Shown in pieces: positions 1-5,601 of a stretch of 8,290 nt of DNA. Both the position numbers and the translations under genes were made by a program. The notes beneath the pieces are model-generated. The model saw only the letters and a program-made list of their open reading frames with translations. It was not told where the DNA came from and ran no database searches. The first letter of the stretch is position 1, and each line of letters starts with the position of its first letter. Origin of the DNA: Planctomycetota bacterium. Lineage in GTDB: Bacteria > Planctomycetota > UBA1135 > GCA-002686595. The stretch covers positions 1 to 8,290 of the forward strand of contig JAESRM010000346.1 of assembly GCA_016764635.1 (NCBI GenBank), given 5' to 3'.

Positions 1-2188
1 CAGGAATCGTGTAGTCCACTCCGGCAATGTTGGGAACTGCCCAATTAGAGGCCGAATGGTTCACATAAATCACAAGCGAACCATAGTCCATCCGAATTTT
101 GGGGTCCCGAAACGCGAGGGTATCCTCGGTGATCGCCCAGATCTCTTCGAAGGATTGGAGCATGCCACCATACTCGTATTTGAGGTCCTGGATGGGCATG
201 CGGAAGTACCGCTTGGATAGCTCCACCAAAAGGTAGTACTCCTGCATCACTTGAGGAAGCAAAACCTGGTTGCCATTGGAAGGCCCATCACCCGGTCCAT
301 TTGCAGTCACGTAGGGGGTGTGCGCGTAAGTGATCTCGTATACCCGGTAGCGGTCGTGCATTGCGGGATTGACCGGATTCAGCGGAGCCCCGGTGGGCTT
401 AACAAAATTCGCCCCATCGAAAGGTCCAAAGAAACGATCGTAGAAACCGTTGCCGTGATTTGCTTGCAAGGGCTTGGCCGCGAACAACTCAAACTCAGGA
501 ATCACTGGCCAACGGGTAATCGCTCTGGGGTTGCTTGCTGATATCTGGAATGCCCGCTGATTCGCACCCGTATTGATCACACGCTGCACGCTGTCGACGT
601 ATCCACCCCACAGCCACTCCATATTAGAGTTTGCGCTGGAGACCGACCCCTCGCCGAGGAGAGGCCCTTCAGTAATCCTTCTTGCTTCATCGAACCAGGT
701 TTTTTGCTCCACGATGCATTCCTTCAATGACTTGCCCTGAGGGCTTCCTGCGAATTGATCCACATGATCCCCATCTCCACCTTTCGAGGGACTGGCATAG
801 GTCATGACGTCAATGTATACGCACGAAATCCCATAATTTGATCTGACCAATTGATGCTCGCGCCCAGAATGCACGCCCTGTGCAGCTGTACCAAACAAGG
901 GCAAATTGTTCTGAAGTCCGTTCTTTATAGCACCAAAAGAATCACGTGCAAAATCAGAGATGACATTGAACGAGGGAGGTCCTGTCGCCGGGTTGAACTC
1001 AGAAAATTTCATGAGCGCACCGAAATTATATCCCAGCTGGGTAGCCTTAGCGACCAGCGACACGAAAGCTCCTTCGTCATTGGCCGGATACCAATCGGGG
1101 CCAACATTCTTGCCGAGGTGATCTGCGGGCGAAGAAGACCAATAATTGAAGACGTAGACAATTATGTCATCCATCCCCCACTCCCCGTACTGATCAAGGT
1201 GCTCCTCATACTTGGCCCACGTTGTTGTCGGCGCACCAAAAAGGGCAACCATGCGTCTGGAAACGAAATCACGATAGGGCGACCCCGTGGATGCCGAGCG
1301 AATAAAGCAATCCTCAATCCGTTGAGAAACACACACGGTCATCGTATCGTTCACAGGGGAGTTCAGTTCCCCGTTACTGTTTGCCCGATACCTGTTGAAG
1401 GTATTCATTCCATAATCAATCGTATCCGCCGTGAGGATCGGAATACTCCTCAAGAACCACTGCGTCGTACCCGACTGGAATAGGTCGATACAATTCCCCA
1501 TGAACCATTTGGAATTCGCGGGGCCATCAAAAGCAATGAGAGGACTCGCCAGAGTGCCCAGCATTTCTATTCGTTTTGGGTCTTCAGTACCTGCGGTCTT
1601 GCCGTAGAAAAAACCGGTATAGTTGGAAACGCCATCAATATCCTCATCTAAGTCTATCACCTGTAACTGCATGGCTCGCCCTTGTAGCCTATAGATGTAC
1701 CTACGACGGTGAACACCTTCCGCACCCCATGGACCGGGTCCACCCGCGATGTCATCCTCATAGTCAATGACGAGCGTGTCCCTTCCGACAATCCATGCGC
1801 CCAGCATGTCGCATCGAATCTCCAACCAATCGGGCCCTCTCTCCATTCCATTGCCATCGCGGTAGTTCATGCCCGCATTCCAAAGGGGATACGAGTCACT
1901 CTCGCGCTCATAGATCCTCGCAAATCCACCCTGCACTGCGGAATCCGATAGATCGACCTCATAGCACAGCGGGTTCACGCCTGAAACCTGGAACTGCACG
2001 ACTCCAGAAGCAGGACGCGGGAGGAGCGAAACATAACTGGGAGCTTTCTTCGTCACCCCACCGTTCGTCACCTGCGTTCTGACCAGTGCACCGGTGAGTG
2101 TGAGGGACTCCGTCTCTGGGTTTTGACCACGACTGGGGGCCGCAAATACGAGAGGAGTAGTAAGCGCAACAAGTAGAATCTTAATCAT
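1..2188 (-). CDS. Secreted glycoside-hydrolase-like protein, 3' end off window
   Basis: Reading the minus strand from ATG at 2188-2186 gives 729 codons without a stop to the left edge, so the C-terminus is missing. The start is well fixed: an in-frame TAG lies two codons upstream (TAG ATT ATG), and the protein opens with a Sec-type signal peptide (MIKILLVALTTPLVFAAP, about residues 1-20). No Shine-Dalgarno sequence precedes it. After a beta-rich N-terminal part comes a TIM-barrel-like stretch: DDIIVYVFNYW (340-350), GPDWYPANDEG (363-373), VYIDVMTYASP (457-467, with D460) followed by GGDGDHVD (470-477), then LLGEGS with E513. D460 and E513 are placed like the nucleophile and acid/base of retaining glycosidases such as GH101-like enzymes. 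The C-terminal part has QEYYLL (near 650) and LVIYVNHS (705-712), resembling the beta-domain that follows such barrels. The exact family and substrate are unknown. The hydrolase call is an inference from fold-like motifs; the reading frame itself is secure. Confidence 0.8.
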   Translation of the reverse strand, partial: MIKILLVALTTPLVFAAPSRGQNPETESLTLTGALVRTQVTNGGVTKKAPSYVSLLPRPASGVVQFQVSGVNPLCYEVDLSDSAVQGGFARIYERESDSYPLWNAGMNYRDGNGMERGPDWLEIRCDMLGAWIVGRDTLVIDYEDDIAGGPGPWGAEGVHRRRYIYRLQGRAMQLQVIDLDEDIDGVSNYTGFFYGKTAGTEDPKRIEMLGTLASPLIAFDGPANSKWFMGNCIDLFQSGTTQWFLRSIPILTADTIDYGMNTFNRYRANSNGELNSPVNDTMTVCVSQRIEDCFIRSASTGSPYRDFVSRRMVALFGAPTTTWAKYEEHLDQYGEWGMDDIIVYVFNYWSSSPADHLGKNVGPDWYPANDEGAFVSLVAKATQLGYNFGALMKFSEFNPATGPPSFNVISDFARDSFGAIKNGLQNNLPLFGTAAQGVHSGREHQLVRSNYGISCVYIDVMTYASPSKGGDGDHVDQFAGSPQGKSLKECIVEQKTWFDEARRITEGPLLGEGSVSSANSNMEWLWGGYVDSVQRVINTGANQRAFQISASNPRAITRWPVIPEFELFAAKPLQANHGNGFYDRFFGPFDGANFVKPTGAPLNPVNPAMHDRYRVYEITYAHTPYVTANGPGDGPSNGNQVLLPQVMQEYYLLVELSKRYFRMPIQDLKYEYGGMLQSFEEIWAITEDTLAFRDPKIRMDYGSLVIYVNHSASNWAVPNIAGVDYTIP

Positions 2189-2493
2189 AATCTAGGGCCA
2201 GGGTGTGGGGGCTACAGATTTCATCGCTAGGAGGGCATGTCGAACATAGAGGGTTTCGCCAAGGATCGCCCCTCCTTTTCGGAGCAAGGCGACTCGCCCC
2301 CCCCCATAATTAGGTGCTATGATGGGTTGCGCCTACGCCGTTCCAGAAAAAAGCGGCGTTTCCTGGCGGAACTGGCCTGACCCCGTTTGGTAGTCCAGTC
2401 CTTATGAGAGTCGGGTTGAATTCCCCTCCCCAATAGAATACCGATCCGGAATCACCAGCATAAGCCCGCTTGGCTCACACAGTAACCAACAAC

Positions 2494-2530
2494 GAAGCCG
2501 GGGGGCACTGCAAGCAGCGCCCCCGGCTTC
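2494..2530. repeat. Strong 11-bp inverted repeat (hairpin)
   Basis: The arms GAAGCCGGGGG (2494-2504) and CCCCCGGCTTC (2520-2530) are perfect complements. The 15-nt loop itself contains CTG/CAG able to pair across CAAG. The stem is very GC-rich and would be stable as RNA from either strand. There is no T-tract after it on either side and no gene ends nearby, so a classical intrinsic terminator is not supported. It may be part of a leader, a small RNA or a dispersed repeat. Confidence 0.65.
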
Positions 2531-2671
2531 ATGAACTCCCCTACCTGCGAACCAAACTCAATGCCCTGCGCCAAAGCAGGTCGTCGGTCCAGTCGACGGT
2601 GTTGGTTTGCGCGGTGATTATAAGACTTCCAGGCGTCGGAGCCTGGGTCCCGGATCACCCGCGAATAGGAC

Positions 2672-2710
2672 CTTTTCGCCCCTGGCTGCAGGGGAACTTC
2701 TCACGAAAAG
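2672..2710. repeat. Nested inverted repeat (two-part hairpin)
   Basis: The outer arms CTTTTCG (2672-2678) and CGAAAAG (2704-2710) enclose an inner hairpin CCCCTG-GCTG-CAGGGG (2679-2694). The two stems abut on the left side and are separated by nine bases (2695-2703) on the right, giving 13 base pairs in total. It lies 234 bp before the start of the glycosyltransferase gene and could belong to its leader or to an independent RNA; no function can be assigned from sequence. Confidence 0.5.
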
Positions 2711-2943
2711 ACTCGGGATACCTTGAAACGACACAAATCGCAGTGCCCACCTTCTGTCGACGGCCCCCTTAGGCTTATCATGCACCCCATATTACTGCAC
2801 GCCACCGCATGGATAGGACAGCCTTGCCTACACGAGCCCATGGAGTGAATTGCGACCCAAAAGGAATCCCCCCACCTCCAAGCCCCTGATGCACTTGGAT
2901 TTGTGGCCCTAAATTACAAGCCCATACCCAACGCCACGCAACA

Positions 2944-5373
2944 ATGCCGACCGACTCTGCACAATCGAACACGCGACCCAAACAGGCGACCCCTTCGGTT
3001 TTGCCGAAGCAAATTTCACTGCTCGTCCTCTGGGGAATTGCCATCTGCGGAGCTTGGCTGCTCCACCACTCGCTTGCCGGGTTCGTGTTTGAAGACGCAT
3101 TCATCACTTACCGTTATGCTGCCAATGTTGCGGAAGGTGCTGGCTACGTGTTTACCCCAGGCGAGCGGGTGTTCGGAGCGACCTCCCCCTTGCATGTTGG
3201 GGTCTTGGCGCTTTTTGGCGCACTAGGTGCTGACATCCCCACTTTCGCAGGTTTGCTTTTTGCTGCCGGCTGGGGAGCGGTCGCCGTCATAGGCGGTTGC
3301 ATTCTCCGTCACCTGAACTCCCCCATTGCCGGCCTGCTATTCGCTTTGATGATCATGGCCGGTTCGACCGAGGTCTACAGCTACTGGGGACTCGAAACTA
3401 CCCTGCTTACGGCTTTGATCATGGGATCGGGCTTTGCCGCCTTGAAGGGTCGCGATACGCTAGCTGGCGTTTTGACCGGACTCGCATTCCTGACCCGGTA
3501 CGACGCGGCCTTGTTTGCGATCTTACTGTTCACAGGGCTTGCGCTGCACCGACGCAGGATCCCCTGGCGCTCCGGAATCATTGCGACCCTGATCGTGACT
3601 CCCTGGCTCTTATTCGCGTGGCAGTACTTTGGAAGCGTGCTGCCAAACACCCTGGGAGCCAAAATGGGTGACACGACCGTCGGGAACTACCTGCAGGCTT
3701 CGGCGCAAACGCAACTCTCGCTGGTTTGGGAGCCCTTCAAAGCGCAGCGCAACATCTTCTTGATGCTCCCCTCGACTCACCTTTGGCTGAACATCGTCCT
3801 GGGGATAGGCATTTTACTTGCGGGGATTCGCTTGTTTCGTGGGCAGAAATTGCTGGCCCTCTTTTTGGCTTACCCCCTTGTGCTGTGGGTCGGCTATGCG
3901 TTTATCGCCCCCCCGTTGGTCTTCCATTGGTACCTGACTCCTGGGGTGGTTTCCTTGCTTCTCTTGGCCTTCGCAGGGCTTGGGAGCTTGGTTCCGGAGC
4001 GCCTCCTGCAATGGCCTCGCCTGGTGATTGCCCTTGCCATAATCGTGTTCGCGGGCAGCCTGCTGCCCGACGGATTGGTTCGTAGACGTCATCATTACAT
4101 GGGTAGTGCCATGTACCAAAGTCGAGTGATCGCCTACTCAGACATTGCGGACTGGATCGTCGAGCAGAATCTGAGCGAGCTCAGGCTCATGACCCTCGAG
4201 CCAGGCTATCTAACTTACAAGTCCCGTAACCCGGCATTGGATGCTGCAGGGCTCGTCACCAAAAATGTCCAGTTCCATGGGGACAGGAGCAAACGGACCA
4301 GCGTCCGCCAGTTGATGCGTGAGTGCAAGCCAGAGTTCATCGTGTCGCGCAACACCTGGCGGCCCCGGGGTTATGTGCTGGCGTTCAGCGTTTTTCCAGG
4401 TACTAACCTCTTCCTGGACAACAACACCCACGCAAACTACTTCGAGCAACTCTCGGATAGCTTCCGAAATTCGGCATCGGATTGGGATCCAAGTAATGTG
4501 CTGCGGCACCCCTTCCACCTTGATTTTGATCGGACCTCCCGTTCAGAATGGGTGGACCAGGGCGGCAGGGTGGGCCACACGGGGCGCGAACGCGCCCTCC
4601 AGGTGCAAGGGGTGCCGGTAACGGAAAGCGTACTGGTCCTAGAACGCTCCTTGGAAAGTGCAGATACGCCACCATTCCTGATCGACTTCGATCGCATCTC
4701 GTTCCGCTTTGCGAGCTCCCACCCCAAGGGGACCATGGCCCAATTGATCATTGCCGGAAAAGTCGTGCTCGAGAGTGCTGGCGTGACCCCTGAGACCGAT
4801 GGAGTCACTGACTTTCCGATCCACTCATGGCCCGTGAAATACTGGCGCGGCCAGGTAGCGACCCTACGCTTTACGATTCCAATCGTCCATGGACAATGGC
4901 TTGCTGCAGATCATATTCGCTCGGTACAAAACACGGATACAAAAGTCTTCGATGATTTCGACAGCGAGGGCGGCTATCGCGAGCATTGGCTCACGACTTT
5001 CGGAAAGACCCCTTCTCCGCTGCTGGGCATCGCCCAACTCCACGGAGTCGAATTCGCCTACTCACCCAAGGTCGCGAGCAGCCGCGGATTAGGTGGCAAG
5101 CTGGAGATGACCAGCCATCCCTTCTTCGTCGAGCACGATTTGCTGAGCTTCCTGATCCTGGACTTCTGCGCCAAGAACAAATCCGCCGTGGAATTGCTGG
5201 TGGAAGGCAAAATGGTTCGAAGCTTCACACCCTTAGGGGATGGCCGCTTGCGCCCAGTAACCTGGAACATCAGCGACCTACGTGGACAAAAGGTCGTGCT
5301 GCATGTGACCGACACGGACAAGGCCGCCAACGGCTGGATTGGCCTCGACAGCATCACCATGACCAATGAGTAA
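2944..5373 (+). CDS. GT-C membrane glycosyltransferase with tandem C-terminal beta-sandwich modules
   Basis: This is a complete 809-residue protein. ATG 2944 is the first possible start after an in-frame TGA at 2887, and no Shine-Dalgarno sequence precedes it. Residues 22-375 hold about ten or eleven hydrophobic segments. The first extracytoplasmic loop carries FEDAFITYRYA (49-59) and VFTPGERVFGATSPL (69-83), the signature region of polyprenyl-phosphate-sugar-dependent GT-C enzymes; E50-D51 correspond to the usual acidic pair. Further family-like motifs are YWGLET (147-152), LTGLAFLTRYDAAL (177-190), HWYLTP (328-333) and PALDAAGLV (430-438). Such enzymes transfer a sugar from a lipid carrier to a glycan or protein on the outer face of the cytoplasmic membrane. 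Residues about 376-520 form a soluble domain, followed by two related beta-sandwich modules (about 525-660 and 668-807) that may bind carbohydrate. Donor and acceptor are unknown. The gene stands alone, convergent with the CotH-type gene. Confidence 0.88.
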   Translation: MPTDSAQSNTRPKQATPSVLPKQISLLVLWGIAICGAWLLHHSLAGFVFEDAFITYRYAANVAEGAGYVFTPGERVFGATSPLHVGVLALFGALGADIPTFAGLLFAAGWGAVAVIGGCILRHLNSPIAGLLFALMIMAGSTEVYSYWGLETTLLTALIMGSGFAALKGRDTLAGVLTGLAFLTRYDAALFAILLFTGLALHRRRIPWRSGIIATLIVTPWLLFAWQYFGSVLPNTLGAKMGDTTVGNYLQASAQTQLSLVWEPFKAQRNIFLMLPSTHLWLNIVLGIGILLAGIRLFRGQKLLALFLAYPLVLWVGYAFIAPPLVFHWYLTPGVVSLLLLAFAGLGSLVPERLLQWPRLVIALAIIVFAGSLLPDGLVRRRHHYMGSAMYQSRVIAYSDIADWIVEQNLSELRLMTLEPGYLTYKSRNPALDAAGLVTKNVQFHGDRSKRTSVRQLMRECKPEFIVSRNTWRPRGYVLAFSVFPGTNLFLDNNTHANYFEQLSDSFRNSASDWDPSNVLRHPFHLDFDRTSRSEWVDQGGRVGHTGRERALQVQGVPVTESVLVLERSLESADTPPFLIDFDRISFRFASSHPKGTMAQLIIAGKVVLESAGVTPETDGVTDFPIHSWPVKYWRGQVATLRFTIPIVHGQWLAADHIRSVQNTDTKVFDDFDSEGGYREHWLTTFGKTPSPLLGIAQLHGVEFAYSPKVASSRGLGGKLEMTSHPFFVEHDLLSFLILDFCAKNKSAVELLVEGKMVRSFTPLGDGRLRPVTWNISDLRGQKVVLHVTDTDKAANGWIGLDSITMTNE
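4516..5364 (+). other. Tandem duplicated beta-sandwich modules inside the glycosyltransferase gene
   Basis: This encodes residues about 525-807. The two halves share an ordered set of matches: PFLIDFDRISF (577-587) with PFFVEHDLLSF (726-736); QLIIAGKVV (600-608) with ELLVEGKMV (750-758); SWPVKYWRGQVATLRF (628-643) with TWNISDLRGQKVVLHV (773-788); GQWLAADHI (650-658) with NGWIGLDSI (796-804). This pattern fits jelly-roll or lectin-like sandwiches found at the ends of carbohydrate-active proteins. The duplication is seen directly; the sugar-binding role is inferred. Confidence 0.65.
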
Positions 5374-5557
5374 GTCAGAACTCGCCAGCGGCCGCCCCCC
5401 TGCGATGGCGTGCCAGCCCCTGGTGGATGCCTTCAGGACCGCTGCCCAGTTACTGAATTCGTCAGCTCCTAGGCAATCCTCTGACGTGCTTCCGATAAGT
5501 TGACACGGAACTTAGCGACAGGCTGATTCGACACGAAGCAGCGGGAACGGTCAAGGT

Positions 5558-5583
5558 GGGGATGGGGTTTGGGGAAGGTGGGG
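5558..5583 (+). other. Four-tract G-quadruplex motif between convergent genes
   Basis: Four runs of exactly four G (5558-5561, 5564-5567, 5571-5574, 5580-5583) are separated by loops of 2, 3 and 5 bases (AT, TTT, AAGGT). This fits the canonical quadruplex pattern with up to four tetrads. It begins 184 nt after the glycosyltransferase stop, on its RNA-like strand, and lies 18 nt beyond the stop of the CotH-type gene, on that gene's template strand. A 9-bp direct repeat, AAGGTGGGG, occurs at 5553-5561 and 5575-5583. A role in ending or blocking converging transcription is inferred; no ordinary hairpin-plus-U terminator is visible in this gap. Confidence 0.6.
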
Positions 5584-5601
5584 TTCAAGCGACAGTTACC
5601 T

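Larger units (their letters stand above)
2189..2943. other. Divergent intergenic region without a supported gene
   Basis: These 755 bases separate two divergent start codons. The open frames in it (for example 2470-2772 plus and 2452-2658 minus) are short, overlap each other, cross strong inverted repeats and give unrecognisable proteins, so I do not call them genes. What can be seen is a series of inverted repeats (two strong ones listed separately; weaker ones at 2267-2291, 2343-2366 and 2582-2598) and a nine-C tract at 2297-2305. Promoters for both flanking genes should lie here, but I found no convincing paired -35/-10 elements. A structured leader, a small RNA or the remnant of a lost gene are all possible. 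Confidence 0.6.

Noticed and set aside
851..1483. A 210-codon plus-strand open frame
   Set aside because: It lies wholly antisense to the continuous 729-codon secreted-protein frame on the minus strand, and its translation has no domain-like pattern.
2229..2276. AGGAGGG and CCCTCCT as a 7-bp inverted repeat
   Set aside because: The arms are 34 bases apart and short; such a match is expected by chance in a GC-rich gap.
2318..2323. TATGAT resembling a -10 box
   Set aside because: No -35-like sequence occurs at the right distance (the C tract is there instead), so it is not supported as a promoter.
2470..2772. A 100-codon plus-strand frame in the divergent gap
   Set aside because: It runs through both strong inverted repeats, has no ribosome-binding site and gives an unrecognisable, low-hydrophobicity protein; an overlapping minus-strand frame is equally poor.
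2778..3107. A 109-codon minus-strand frame near the glycosyltransferase start
   Set aside because: It overlaps the N-terminal coding part of the GT-C gene and looks like a shadow of it; no family features are seen.
5413..5423. Small CCAG-CCC-CTGG palindrome after the glycosyltransferase stop
   Set aside because: Only four base pairs with no T-tract; too weak for an intrinsic terminator.
5500..5528. A perfect TTGACA in the convergent gap
   Set aside because: No -10-like hexamer follows at 16-18 bp (CTGATT at 17 bp), and a plus-strand promoter here would only read antisense into the CotH-type gene.
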